Assembly: GCF_029029505.1 (NCBI RefSeq)
Contig: NZ_JAKJSD010000002.1
Location: 310,001-374,000, forward strand
Source: Ancylomarina sp. DW003
GTDB lineage: Bacteria; Bacteroidota; Bacteroidia; Bacteroidales; Marinifilaceae
Reading direction: 5' to 3'
Length of the DNA stretch: 64,000 nucleotides
Position numbers and translations under genes: made by a program. Below are positions 19,808 through 29,155 of this stretch, piece after piece (position 1 is the stretch's first letter; every line of letters begins with the position of its first letter). Below the pieces are notes generated by a model. That model was given only the letters and a program-made list of their open reading frames with translations. It was not told the origin of the DNA and did not search any database.

Positions 19808-21391
19808 ATGACCAAGTTTGTAAAAACATATCTTCCTCTAATATTCCTATTGGTAATTGCGTTACCACAAATTTTAGAGGCACAAAAAAAATCTAAAATT
19901 GATATCAAAAATTCCAATCAACTAATAATTGATCGTGATATCAATCCAGATGTAACCAAGTTTATTGGTGAGGTGTTTTTAACTCATAAGAACATGAAAA
20001 TGTACTGTGACAGCACCTACAGTAACGAAAAAACTAATGAAATTGAAGCTTTTGGTCATGTACATATCATTAATGCAGACACAATCCATATTTTTGGTGA
20101 CTATTTAAAATATGATGGCAATACCGAAAAAGCAGAACTTCGTAAAAATGTTAAACTGAAAAATGAAAACGTAAAACTAACAACAGACAAGTTAGATTAC
20201 GATATGAATCTAAATATTGGTTATTACGATGAAGGTGGAACCATTGTAGATTCAACCAATGTATTAAATAGCGTTATAGGACGTTATTATACCGATCAGG
20301 ATCTTTTCTTCTTTAAAGATAGTGTTGTGCTTGAAAATACCGATTACACACTCTATTCTGACACCTTAAAATATCATACAGAAAATAAGATCATAAATAT
20401 TTTAGGCCCTACTCGTATTGTAAATGAGAAAGAAACACTTTACAGTGAATCAGGTTGGTACAACACACAAACTGGAATATCTAATCTTTTAAAAAATAAC
20501 ACTGTTAATAGTGAAGAGTACCAGATAAAAGGCGATAGCATTTACTTGGATAAACACAACGAATTAGCTAAAATTTATAGAAACATTGAACTTCAGGATA
20601 CTGTCAACAAGATTATTGGTAGAGGACATTATATGGAAATGCATAAAAATACTGAAGAAGCTTTTCTAACAGATTCGGCTTTATTTATTCATGTTGGTGA
20701 AAGAGACAGTCTATTTTTACATTCGGATACCATACGATTTGAGAAAGACACTAGTGATTTCAAAAGAATTTTAGCCTTTAATAAGGTTAAATTTTTTAGA
20801 AAAGATTTACAAGGTAGATGTGATTCTTTGACTTATTCAATGAAGGATTCTACCATGAGAATGTTCACAGATCCTATCATTTGGGCTCAAGGAAATCAAG
20901 TTACGGCAGATTCTATTAGTATTGAAAGTCAGAATAATGCCATCAAGTATCTACACTTTAGAAGCAATGCGTTTTTGTGTTCAAGAGAAGACAGCACTCT
21001 TTACAATCAAATAAAAGGTAGAAATATGCTTGGGCATGTCAGCGAAAACCATCTTGATAAACTAGATATTATAGGGAACGGAGAAACGCTTTATTTCCCA
21101 AGAGATGAGCACGATATTATCATAGGCATGAACGTTGCAAAAAGTAGTAATATCAGCATAGATATTATTGGTCAGAAAATCGATCAAATCCTATTTACTA
21201 AAAAACCAGATGGTAATATGTATCCTGTTTTCGATATCATTAATCAAAAACGTTTTCTAAAAGATTTCGAATGGCGAGAAGAACTTCGCCCTAAATCAAA
21301 AGAAGATATTTTCTTTTGGGATACGAGCATAAAAGAGCTTAAAGACAAGCTTAAGAAAAGGATACAAGAAGTCCTGCCTGAAGAAAAGTAA
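19808..21391 (+). CDS. OstA/LptA-like periplasmic protein
   Basis: 527 residues with a signal peptide (cut after LEAQ). The mature protein is a long series of beta-jellyroll repeats of the OstA/LptA type, for example MYCDSTYSNEKTNEIEAFGHVHI, IFGDYLKYDGNTEKAELRKNV, LYSDTLKYHTENKIINILGPTRI, as in the OstA-like N-terminal family of Bacteroidota. LptA forms the periplasmic bridge for lipopolysaccharide; this protein is about three times the length of E. coli LptA and probably has an equivalent or LptD-accessory role, which is inference. A strong terminator follows. Confidence 0.82.
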   Translation: MTKFVKTYLPLIFLLVIALPQILEAQKKSKIDIKNSNQLIIDRDINPDVTKFIGEVFLTHKNMKMYCDSTYSNEKTNEIEAFGHVHIINADTIHIFGDYLKYDGNTEKAELRKNVKLKNENVKLTTDKLDYDMNLNIGYYDEGGTIVDSTNVLNSVIGRYYTDQDLFFFKDSVVLENTDYTLYSDTLKYHTENKIINILGPTRIVNEKETLYSESGWYNTQTGISNLLKNNTVNSEEYQIKGDSIYLDKHNELAKIYRNIELQDTVNKIIGRGHYMEMHKNTEEAFLTDSALFIHVGERDSLFLHSDTIRFEKDTSDFKRILAFNKVKFFRKDLQGRCDSLTYSMKDSTMRMFTDPIIWAQGNQVTADSISIESQNNAIKYLHFRSNAFLCSREDSTLYNQIKGRNMLGHVSENHLDKLDIIGNGETLYFPRDEHDIIIGMNVAKSSNISIDIIGQKIDQILFTKKPDGNMYPVFDIINQKRFLKDFEWREELRPKSKEDIFFWDTSIKELKDKLKKRIQEVLPEEK

Positions 21392-21413
21392 ACAAGACCA
21401 AAAATAAGGATAC

Positions 21414-21450
21414 AAAAAAACGTGAGATTTAGAATCTCACGTTTTTTTTT
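21414..21450. terminator. Strong bidirectional terminator
   Basis: CGTGAGATT and AATCTCACG pair perfectly around TAG, flanked by seven A on the left and nine T on the right, extending the stem. It overlaps the stop codon of the convergent DUF2795 gene. Confidence 0.92.
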
Positions 21451-21670
21451 AATATTCGTCTTCGTTGAATAGAAAATCTCCTTTGCTTGGATAATCGGGC
21501 CAAATATCTTCAATACTCTCATACACATCACCCTCGTCCTCGATTTCTTGCAAATTTTCGATCACCTCTAATGGCGCTCCCGAACGAATTGCGTAATCAA
21601 TTAATTCATCTTTTGATGCTGGCCATGGTGCATCTTCTAGCTTCGTAGCTAATTCTAGAGTCCAATACAT
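21449..21670 (-). CDS. DUF2795-type small acidic protein
   Basis: 73 residues from ATG 21670; an open extension to 21742 overlaps the upstream gene and is not family-like. The sequence MYWTLELATKLEDAPWPASK, then ELIDYAIRSGAPLEVIENL, is characteristic of a short protein I know from many Bacteroidota, annotated DUF2795. The C-terminus is acidic with a conserved-looking IWPDYPSKGDFLFNEDEY. No function is known; it is cytosolic and probably co-transcribed with the adenosyltransferase gene 53 bp upstream. Confidence 0.8.
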   Translation of the reverse strand: MYWTLELATKLEDAPWPASKDELIDYAIRSGAPLEVIENLQEIEDEGDVYESIEDIWPDYPSKGDFLFNEDEY

Positions 21671-21723
21671 AGTCTTATTTTTGCTTTTTTTACAGTTTGC
21701 GAATATAATTTTTTTTTCTGAAT

Positions 21724-22284
21724 CTACAAGTCCGGCATCCATTTAATTTCATCCTTGCCCAAATCTGTCAGTACTTTACGCGAAAGAATGAATAAATAGT
21801 CTGATAGTCTATTTATATATTTCAATAATAATGGATTAACATCTACTTCTGCAGCTAATTGATTAGCTCTTCTTTCTGCTCTACGACAAACCGTACGAGC
21901 GATATGACAATAGCCATTAAGAGGATCTCCCCCAGGTAAAACGAAGTTATTTAATTCTGGCAAGGATTCATCCATTCGATCCATCTCCTTCTCTAACAAC
22001 AGAATATCACTTTCTTCTATAATTAACTTCTCTTTCAGATCAGATTTAGTATCATCTGTGGCTAAACGTGAACCAATAAGAAATAGTTTATTTTGAATCA
22101 TAAGTAAAATATCGCTTGATTTTTTCTCTATTTCGTGTGAACGAATCAAACCAATATATGAATTCAATTCATCAACTGTCCCATAGGCTTCGAGACGAAG
22201 ATGATGCTTAGGAACTCGAGTACCACCAATTAATCCAGTGGTTCCGGAATCTCCCGTTTTTGTATATACTTTGAACTTTGTCAT
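21724..22284 (-). CDS. PduO-type cob(I)alamin adenosyltransferase
   Basis: 186 residues from ATG 22284, where the family begins (MTKFKVYTKTGDSGTTGLIGG). That glycine/threonine-rich N-terminus is the ATP-binding site, and VCRRAERRAN plus INRLSDYLFILSR are the other signature helices of PduO/MMAB-type enzymes. It transfers the adenosyl group of ATP to cob(I)alamin, making coenzyme B12 for mutases such as methylmalonyl-CoA mutase. No mutase or cobalamin gene adjoins and no cobalamin riboswitch could be recognised in the 130 bp upstream. Confidence 0.93.
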   Translation of the reverse strand: MTKFKVYTKTGDSGTTGLIGGTRVPKHHLRLEAYGTVDELNSYIGLIRSHEIEKKSSDILLMIQNKLFLIGSRLATDDTKSDLKEKLIIEESDILLLEKEMDRMDESLPELNNFVLPGGDPLNGYCHIARTVCRRAERRANQLAAEVDVNPLLLKYINRLSDYLFILSRKVLTDLGKDEIKWMPDL

Positions 22285-22414
22285 GATTGTAAATTTTGTG
22301 TCAATAGAGAAAATCTGCAACTAGATTCCCATATCTCTATCAGTTACACAAAGATAAAATTTAGCCCCACATTTCATAACAAATTATTAAAGATTTTACA
22401 TTAATTATTTCCAC

Positions 22415-23179
22415 CTATTTATACGATCTCGCACTTAAATTATGATCTTGTTTTTTTAAACCTTTCCGAGCAATTAAAATCCCTACATCAAACAAATCCA
22501 AACTCACGTTAAAGAAATTAGATTGCTTCATTCTATTCCAAAAAGCATTCCTAGCCTCATCTTTGTTAATATTTTCAATAACGAGAAAAGCTTCTTGATT
22601 TAAATAGGTCTCAATATTCATTTCAAATTCCGACAAAACACTTGAATCAACTGTTCTGGATATGTGAACAAAGTCAATCAGAAAATTCCCTGTCAAATTC
22701 AAATCAGAAAACTCCAAATTAGTAACTGCATGCTCCTTTAATATCAGGGACGAGAACTCTCTGGAATAATTATGGCTGCCCCAACAAGAGATTTTTTTAC
22801 GGGAATCTATTTTAGCTAAATATGACAGACTCAAACCCGAATCATTTCCTAAAAAAACTATTTTGTCTGGATTTACAAAGTTAGCCAGACGAAATAAAAA
22901 CCGATTCAGTTTTGTACAAGTTTTTAAGTGATCAAATTCTGATTTAAACCATAATGCTTCTTCCCTACTCAAATTTTCATTCATTGATTTAGCTTTTAAA
23001 ATAGACAACATAGTCTGACACTGCCTATCCAATTTTTTAAAAGGATAATAATGCATTTTTGCCTCTATCACATTTCGAATTAAATGATAGATGTAGGGGG
23101 AGTCTATCCCAAAACCTTTATAATGTTTGGAAATTAAACGCGTAATTCGTTTTTGCATTTGATACTTTAAATGGGGCAT
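22415..23179 (-). CDS. Degenerate class I SAM-methyltransferase-like protein
   Basis: 254 residues. The N-terminal segment KGFGIDSPYIYHLIRNVIEAKMHYYPF resembles the GVHSPF.F.L opening of a Bacteroidota O-methyltransferase-like family. A Rossmann-like core follows (VNPDKIVFLGNDSGLSLSYLAKI; LIDFVHISRT), but the glycine-rich SAM loop is imperfect (LGNDSGL), so activity is uncertain. No membrane helix or signal. Function unknown; it is divergent from recG. Confidence 0.55.
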   Translation of the reverse strand: MPHLKYQMQKRITRLISKHYKGFGIDSPYIYHLIRNVIEAKMHYYPFKKLDRQCQTMLSILKAKSMNENLSREEALWFKSEFDHLKTCTKLNRFLFRLANFVNPDKIVFLGNDSGLSLSYLAKIDSRKKISCWGSHNYSREFSSLILKEHAVTNLEFSDLNLTGNFLIDFVHISRTVDSSVLSEFEMNIETYLNQEAFLVIENINKDEARNAFWNRMKQSNFFNVSLDLFDVGILIARKGLKKQDHNLSARSYK

Positions 23180-23366
23180 CTTGCTAAAATTTAAGAATCT
23201 ATGCTGAAGATAAAAAAAAGTATTAAAATCAATAATTCATCATCAGTATCGGATTAGAATTTTAATTGTATTTTTGGTTTTGTTAATCAAACTTCAAAAC
23301 AAAACATCTGTTTGATTTTCTTTAAATTCACATAAATAGATTCCAAATACTTGTAATCAGAAATAA

Positions 23367-25472
23367 ATGTCAGAATTAGCAGGACAAGACATAAAATTTT
23401 TACCCGGAGTTGGCCCTAAAAAGGCTCTACTCTTAAAGCAAGAACTTTCGGTACACAGTTACGAAGACTTGCTCTACCATTTCCCTTACAAATATATTGA
23501 CAGAACCAAGTTTTATAAAACAACCGAAATACATTCCAAGCTACCCTATATACAGATAAAAGGGAAAATTACAGATATGCAAACCATAGGCGAAAAACGT
23601 CAGCAACGTTTGGTAGCTAATTTTACCGACGGTAATGGCATAATAGAGTTGGTTTGGTTTAAAGGTATAAAGTACGTTAAGTCGAATATTAAAGCTAACA
23701 CTGAATATGTTGTTTTTGGTAAACCTGCTGAATTCAATCACAGAATAAACATTGTACATCCCGAACTGGAGGAATGCAAACCTAATAAGAATAAAATTCA
23801 AGCATCATTACAAGCTTTCTATCCCACTTCGGAAAAAATGAAAGCCGGTTTTGTTAATTCTAAAGCCATTCTTAAATTTCAGGAAACCATTCTGAATTCG
23901 ATTAATGGCAAAATACCGGAGACACTTCCTGCTTATTTAGTAAAACACTTAGGTTTAATCAATTTACATGATGCTCTTTTTCAAATTCATTTCCCTGAGA
24001 ATTCTGAAGTTTTAAAAAAGGCACAATACAGATTAAAATTCGAAGAACTTTTTTACATTCAGCTGAATATTCTGAAAAAGAAGATGAAGCGTAAAATTCT
24101 TTATCAGGGACACCAGTTTATTAAAATTGGAGAATATTTCAATGCCTTTTACAATAACAATCTTCCGTTTGAATTGACCAATGCACAAAAGCGCGTATTA
24201 AAAGAAATTCGAAAAGAGGTTGGTCTTGGAAAGCAAATGAATCGTTTGCTTCAAGGAGATGTAGGGAGTGGAAAAACCCTTGTTGGACTAATGAGTATGC
24301 TTATGGCTCTTGACAACGGATGCCAAGCTTGTTTGATGGCTCCAACGGAAATTCTGGCAACCCAACATCTTGAAACCATTGCAGAATTCCTTGAAGGAAT
24401 CAACGTTAATTACGCACTACTAACCGGATCGACTAAAGCGAAGGATAGAAAAGTGATTCACGAACAATTGCTAAGTGGAGAGCTGCAAATCATTATTGGG
24501 ACTCACGCTCTACTCGAAGATATTGTACAGTTTAAAAACCTGGGCTTCGTTATTATTGATGAGCAACATCGATTTGGCGTAGCACAACGAGCTAAACTAT
24601 GGGCTAAAAATCCAATCCCACCGCATATTTTAGTTATGACCGCTACTCCTATTCCTAGAACATTAGCGATGACGCTTTATGGTGATTTGGAGGTATCTGT
24701 TATCGATGAACTTCCACCAGGACGTAAACCCATTCAAACTGTTCACTATTTTGAGAACAAGCGACAAGAGGTTTACAAATTCATGAAAAAACAAATCGAT
24801 TTGGGACGTCAGATCTATTTGGTTTATCCTATGATTAAGGAATCAGAAAAAATGGATTTCAAAAACCTTGAAGAAGGCTATGAATCTGTAGCCAGTTTCT
24901 TTCCACCTGAGAAGTATGGAATCAGTATGGTTCATGGCAAAATGAAACCTGCAGAAAAAGACACTGAAATGCAACGTTTTGCCAGAGGAGAAACCCAGAT
25001 AATGGTAGCAACTACCGTTATTGAAGTTGGTGTTAATGTTCCTAATGCCTCTGTCATGATTATTGAAAGTACCAATAGATTCGGCCTATCTCAACTCCAT
25101 CAGCTTAGAGGGCGTGTTGGTCGTGGTGCCGATCAGTCATACTGTATTCTCATGTCAGATTATAAGCTTTCCAACGAATCGAAAAAACGGATTGAGACCA
25201 TGGTCAGAACCAACGATGGTTTCGAAATTGCTGAAGTTGATTTGAAACTAAGAGGACCTGGAGATATTGAAGGAACGCAACAAAGTGGAATTGCATATGA
25301 TCTAAAAATAGCCAATTTGGCAAAAGATGGACAAGTACTGCAATATGCACGTGATATTGCTCAAAGTATACTCGACAAAGATCCATTACTCGAAAAAGAA
25401 ATCAATCATACACTTGCAAAACAAGTCAAACGTCTAAGTAAAGCTCAATTCAACTGGAGTGTAATCAGTTAA
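23367..25472 (+). CDS. recG: ATP-dependent DNA helicase RecG
   Basis: 701 residues, normal RecG length. N-terminal wedge/OB domain (1-160, starting with FLPGVGPKKALLL), helicase motifs Walker A QGDVGSGKT, APTEILATQH, DEQH box, MTATPIPRTLAMTLYGDL, TTVIEVGVNVPNA, motif VI QLRGRVGRG, and the C-terminal TRG region. It remodels stalled replication forks and Holliday junctions. TATTTTTG at 23269-23276 matches the TAnnTTTG -7 word and may be part of its promoter, with no clear -33. Confidence 0.97.
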   Translation: MSELAGQDIKFLPGVGPKKALLLKQELSVHSYEDLLYHFPYKYIDRTKFYKTTEIHSKLPYIQIKGKITDMQTIGEKRQQRLVANFTDGNGIIELVWFKGIKYVKSNIKANTEYVVFGKPAEFNHRINIVHPELEECKPNKNKIQASLQAFYPTSEKMKAGFVNSKAILKFQETILNSINGKIPETLPAYLVKHLGLINLHDALFQIHFPENSEVLKKAQYRLKFEELFYIQLNILKKKMKRKILYQGHQFIKIGEYFNAFYNNNLPFELTNAQKRVLKEIRKEVGLGKQMNRLLQGDVGSGKTLVGLMSMLMALDNGCQACLMAPTEILATQHLETIAEFLEGINVNYALLTGSTKAKDRKVIHEQLLSGELQIIIGTHALLEDIVQFKNLGFVIIDEQHRFGVAQRAKLWAKNPIPPHILVMTATPIPRTLAMTLYGDLEVSVIDELPPGRKPIQTVHYFENKRQEVYKFMKKQIDLGRQIYLVYPMIKESEKMDFKNLEEGYESVASFFPPEKYGISMVHGKMKPAEKDTEMQRFARGETQIMVATTVIEVGVNVPNASVMIIESTNRFGLSQLHQLRGRVGRGADQSYCILMSDYKLSNESKKRIETMVRTNDGFEIAEVDLKLRGPGDIEGTQQSGIAYDLKIANLAKDGQVLQYARDIAQSILDKDPLLEKEINHTLAKQVKRLSKAQFNWSVIS

Positions 25473-25507
25473 TCAATCATCTAAAATTATTACCAAACCT
25501 ATACACT

Positions 25508-26893
25508 ATGAGAAAAATTACCCCAATTATTTTGGTCCTATTTTTTAGTACCTTTTTTATACCACAACAAGCCAAATCACAAATTAATTTTGAATTCGAA
25601 AACTCTTTTGACAATCTTAACTCACTTGATTCAGTAAGTGTATTTTCATCAGCTTTCGGATTTGCTCGAATTGGTGGCGAAAACTATGCCGGTGTTCGTT
25701 TAAACCCTGAACTACGTCTTGGTAAAGTAGGTGTTGGTTTTGATATTCCAGTATACTTTAATCTTGACGATGGTAAAATGTTCACTGACGAATTTAAAGG
25801 TGGCTCAGGCTTACTTCGAATGATTTCATACCTAAGCTATGGTCGCAAGAAAAAAGATCCTGTTTACATTAAAGTTGGTCAACTAAGAGGAGAACACGTT
25901 GGGTATGGTAGCTTGATAAACAATTACAGCAACTCAATGAGTTTTGAAAAGCGTAAAACAGGAGTCAGTTACGATATCTGTATCAAAAAAATGTTTGGTG
26001 TAGAAGGTATGTACAGTGATTTTAACACAGGCTCTTTTAACTTATTCGCCATTCGTCCTTATGTTCGCCCTTTTGGAGCGAGTAACATTCCAATAATTAA
26101 AACTCTTGACATGGGTTTCACTTATGTGAAAGATAAAGATAAGAGTAGACGTTACGATGAAAGCAATGACATTAACCATTTTCTTGAAGATGGCATGAGT
26201 GCCTGGAGTATTGATATGGGAATTACATTGGTTAATTCGTCAGTGTTCAACTTAGGATGGTATGCACATTACAGCAAATTAAAACAAGTTGAATCAGATA
26301 GCCTAAAAACCTATTTTACAGCTCCTGAAACCATGGCTGATTACGATAATGGAACAGGTATGGGTATTGGTTTAAATGCGAATATGAAAGTCATCGGAAA
26401 TTTATTTAAACTAAATGCTCGTATCGAACGCCTATGGTATAGCGATAATTACATCCCTCAATTCTTCGATGCCATGTACGAACTAAACAAGGACGCCAAA
26501 ATTGCTCAATTAGGGAAAGCTGAAAAACAAGAAGGTATTTACGGATCGTTAAACGCAAGTATCTTAGATAAAATCATTGTTGGTGGTAACCTTTTACTTC
26601 CTGATGACATAAGCGAAACATCTCCAGCTTTCATGCAGTTACACTTAAGAACGAAAGATCTTTTCGATAGAATTTTAATTGAAGGTAGCTATAGCAAAGG
26701 AAATTTAACCAAGTTAGATGATGCTTTCGAATTCGATGAGAACTCTCTTGCTCTAATGCGTTTTGCATATAAAGTTAGCCCTATCCTTTATACTGGTATT
26801 GATTATCGTTGGACTTGGATAGAAAAAGATAATGGCAAATACAAAATTGACAATTCAGTAATGCCCTATGTGGCTTTGAAATTCAATTTTTAA
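25508..26893 (+). CDS. Putative outer-membrane beta-barrel protein
   Basis: 461 residues with a signal peptide (MRKITPIILVLFFSTFFIP, cut after AKSQ) and a C-terminus ending in YVALKFNF, the terminal Phe typical of barrels. The interior alternates short turns and amphipathic strands (RLNPELRLGKVGVGFDIPVY, IKVGQLRGEHVGYGSLIN). No plug, TonB box or enzyme motif is seen. Starts 36 bp after recG, so it may share its transcript. Family not recognised beyond porin-like. Confidence 0.65.
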   Translation: MRKITPIILVLFFSTFFIPQQAKSQINFEFENSFDNLNSLDSVSVFSSAFGFARIGGENYAGVRLNPELRLGKVGVGFDIPVYFNLDDGKMFTDEFKGGSGLLRMISYLSYGRKKKDPVYIKVGQLRGEHVGYGSLINNYSNSMSFEKRKTGVSYDICIKKMFGVEGMYSDFNTGSFNLFAIRPYVRPFGASNIPIIKTLDMGFTYVKDKDKSRRYDESNDINHFLEDGMSAWSIDMGITLVNSSVFNLGWYAHYSKLKQVESDSLKTYFTAPETMADYDNGTGMGIGLNANMKVIGNLFKLNARIERLWYSDNYIPQFFDAMYELNKDAKIAQLGKAEKQEGIYGSLNASILDKIIVGGNLLLPDDISETSPAFMQLHLRTKDLFDRILIEGSYSKGNLTKLDDAFEFDENSLALMRFAYKVSPILYTGIDYRWTWIEKDNGKYKIDNSVMPYVALKFNF

Positions 26894-26948
26894 GATAAAG
26901 CGCATAATACTGAGCAATAAGCAAATAATGTTCTAATTATAACACAAA

Positions 26949-26980
26949 ATCTCCATAGTAAAATATTAGCTATGGAGATT
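26949..26980. terminator. Bidirectional terminator between OMP and peptide genes
   Basis: AATCTCCATAG pairs perfectly with CTATGGAGATT around a ten-base loop and is followed by CTTTCATTTT; the left side reads AAAAT on the top strand, giving a T-run for the minus-strand peptide transcript. Confidence 0.8.
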
Positions 26981-27003
26981 CTTTCATTTTACTCCATGGA
27001 AAA

Positions 27004-27183
27004 TTATGGACACATATTGGAATTAGATTCCCCTGGGCATGGACCTTCTTTTAAATTATAACAATTCATACCTTCACGACTACATCGGAATAAAGGCTTA
27101 ATGTGATCTATTCCTCCCTTAGCAAGGGAAATCTCTTCTTTGGAAAGAATTCTAAATTTTGTTTTTTTGTTTTGATTTTTCAT
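27004..27183 (-). CDS. Double-glycine-leader peptide precursor (RiPP/bacteriocin-type)
   Basis: A 59-codon gene read on the minus strand from ATG 27183 to TAA 27004. Residues 1-24 form a basic leader with the amphipathic double-glycine pattern KFRILSKEEISLAKGG (hydrophobic F10, I12/L13, I18, L20, then G23-G24), the cleavage signal used by C39-peptidase exporters. The predicted core (residues 25-59) has four cysteines (34, 41, 49, 58), several Gly/Pro and ends CP, suggesting disulfides or thioether modification. The ATG is preceded by an AT-rich leader and the stop is followed by a hairpin terminator 24 bp on. No modifying enzyme, immunity gene or peptidase-containing exporter lies in the window, so product class and export partner are inference. 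Confidence 0.6.
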   Translation of the reverse strand: MKNQNKKTKFRILSKEEISLAKGGIDHIKPLFRCSREGMNCYNLKEGPCPGESNSNMCP

Positions 27184-27762
27184 TGTGAATTAAATAATGT
27201 TAATAAAACATAAATATAATAATATTAATAACATGTTTAATATCCGAATTAAGCAACACCGCATTATTAAAATAAAATATCCAATTAAATTACATAACTA
27301 GTAAAGCTATTTTCTCTTTCTAAAAAGTTATCAAAGCATAAAATATAACCAAATTAACGGTCTATATAATACTAAAAATTCAGGCAAGCACTTATCCCAA
27401 AGTATAAACACTTACACGCTAAAAGTAAAGAATTGCAATCATCATTGATTAAAATCATTCTAAATTAACACAATTGCAAAAAGAACAGAAAATAATGATT
27501 TTTTTCTCTAATTCTGCAAACCGACTGTGTTAAACACAGATAGATAAAAAATTGCTATCTCTAGTTTACAAAACAGGCGAACTCCCTCTATTTAAACAAA
27601 TAATAAATAAACTTGGCACCTGATGCTATCTGACCTAAAGTGTTATTTTTGCTGATGTGTGATAAAAAATGAAGATATTTATATGCAAAAATGGATTATT
27701 ATAAAACCATGAAAACTAAACGAATACCTTAAACACATCACACAATATAGTAGATAAAATAC
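27184..27762. promoter_or_regulatory. Long AT-rich intergenic region driving the peptide gene and the Rnf operon
   Basis: 579 bp with no gene-like frame longer than about a dozen codons. TATTTTTG at 27644-27651 (followed by C) matches the -7 word TAnnTTTG for the Rnf operon, 112 bp before its first start; the nearest upstream TTG (27613) is too distant for a normal spacer. On the other strand, TATATTTA about 30-40 bp before the peptide ATG is one mismatch from the same word. No riboswitch or repeat recognised. Confidence 0.35.
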
Positions 27763-28188
27763 ATGCAGAATAACAAGCAAATAGATCACGTCGGAACCAT
27801 TACCGATTTAAAAGGCGAGAAAGTAACAGTCAGCATTTTAAATGTATCGGCTTGTACAGGGTGTCATGCCAAATCGGCTTGTTCTATGTCCGATATGAAG
27901 GAAAAAGAGATCGATATTATTGACTATTCCGGAAAATTTAAACTAGGAGAAGAAGTTAAAGTTGTTTATCAGGAATCACTTGGTTGGTTAGCTCTAGTTT
28001 TAGCTTATGTTCTTCCATTCGTTTTAGTCCTTATCACCTTATTTATTGCATCAGTATTTACCAATGAACTAACAAGTGGTTTGTTGGCATTAGGCATTTT
28101 ATTGCCCTATTATATCTTACTATATCTTTTTAAAGATCGACTTAAGAAAACGTTTTCGTTCACAATACACAAAATTGTAAATATTTAA
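27763..28188 (+). CDS. SoxR-reducing/RseC-family membrane protein
   Basis: 141 residues. The N-terminal cytosolic part has four cysteines in VSACTGCHAKSACSM, the RseC/SoxR-reducing-system pattern, followed by two transmembrane helices (about 68-92 and 97-116). RseC-type proteins accompany rsx/rnf genes and are thought to help the Rnf complex assemble or to modulate redox sensing. It is four bases upstream of rnfB, so co-transcription is almost certain. Confidence 0.88.
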   Translation: MQNNKQIDHVGTITDLKGEKVTVSILNVSACTGCHAKSACSMSDMKEKEIDIIDYSGKFKLGEEVKVVYQESLGWLALVLAYVLPFVLVLITLFIASVFTNELTSGLLALGILLPYYILLYLFKDRLKKTFSFTIHKIVNI

Positions 28189-28192
28189 AACA

Positions 28193-29140
28193 ATGAACAT
28201 TATAGTAATTACTATTCTTGCTTTGTGTGCTATTGGGGTTGCCGCGGCAATCATCCTTTACTTTGTAGCACAAAAATTCAAAGTGTATGAAGATCCTCGA
28301 ATTGACGAGGTAGAAGAAGCATTACCTGCTGCCAACTGTGGTGGTTGTGGTTACCCAGGATGTAGAGGTTTCGCTGAAGCATTAGTTAAAGCTGATGATA
28401 TTTCGAACTTTAACTGTCCTGTTGGTGGAGCTGCAGTCATGTCACATGTAGGAGGTATTTTAGGACACGATGTAAAAGCTGCAGACCCAACTGTTGCTGT
28501 CATTCGCTGTAATGGAACATGCGACAACCGTCCTAAAACAAATATTTACGATGGAGCAACATCTTGTACTATTGCAGCATCTCTTTATTCTGGAGACACG
28601 GGTTGTCAACATGGATGTTTAGGATTAGGCGAATGTGTTGATGCTTGTAATTTCGATGCCATGTATATGGATAAGGAAACAGGTTTACCTGTAATTATTG
28701 AAGACAAGTGTGTATCATGTGGCGCTTGTGTTAAAGCCTGTCCAAACAGCATTATAGAACTTAGAAAGAAAGGTCCTAAAAGTCGTCGTATTTTTGTTTC
28801 CTGTGTAAACAAAGACAAAGGTGGTGTCGCTAAGAAAGCTTGTTCTGTAGCTTGTATTGGTTGTGGTAAATGTGTGAAAGAATGTCCATTCGACGCTATT
28901 ACACTTGAAAATAACCTGGCATATATCGATTACAACAAGTGTAAGTTATGTCGCAAATGTGTTATTGTTTGCCCAACCAATGCGATTCACGAGTTGAATT
29001 TCCCACCTCGTAAAGAAAAGCCAGCTACTAAACCTACTGCTGCAACTGTAAAACCTGTTGCCAAACCAGTAGCAAAGCCTGAGGCTGACACAGCTGTGAA
29101 AAGTGAAGATAAAGAGAACGGAACATCTGATAACAAATAA
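28193..29140 (+). CDS. rnfB: Rnf complex subunit B (ferredoxin-like electron entry)
   Basis: 315 residues. One N-terminal membrane anchor (1-26), then the Fe-S domain with Cys49, Cys52, Cys57 (ANCGGCGYPGCRGF) and several ferredoxin-type [4Fe-4S] motifs (CVSCGACVKACP, CIGCGKCVKECP, CKLCRKCVIVCP). RnfB accepts electrons from reduced ferredoxin and passes them into the ion-pumping complex. The last 45 residues are a Lys/Pro/Ala-rich tail (repeats of KPVAKP type), likely disordered. Second gene of the operon. Confidence 0.96.
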   Translation: MNIIVITILALCAIGVAAAIILYFVAQKFKVYEDPRIDEVEEALPAANCGGCGYPGCRGFAEALVKADDISNFNCPVGGAAVMSHVGGILGHDVKAADPTVAVIRCNGTCDNRPKTNIYDGATSCTIAASLYSGDTGCQHGCLGLGECVDACNFDAMYMDKETGLPVIIEDKCVSCGACVKACPNSIIELRKKGPKSRRIFVSCVNKDKGGVAKKACSVACIGCGKCVKECPFDAITLENNLAYIDYNKCKLCRKCVIVCPTNAIHELNFPPRKEKPATKPTAATVKPVAKPVAKPEADTAVKSEDKENGTSDNK

Positions 29141-29155
29141 ATAGGAGGACAATCA

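Noticed and set aside
22285..22414. Cobalamin riboswitch upstream of the adenosyltransferase gene
   Set aside because: Only 130 bp of AT-rich sequence; no B12-box-like or multi-helix structure could be recognised.
27652..27762. Further tiny peptide genes before the Rnf operon
   Set aside because: The ATGs here open frames of about 7-12 codons without leader or core features.
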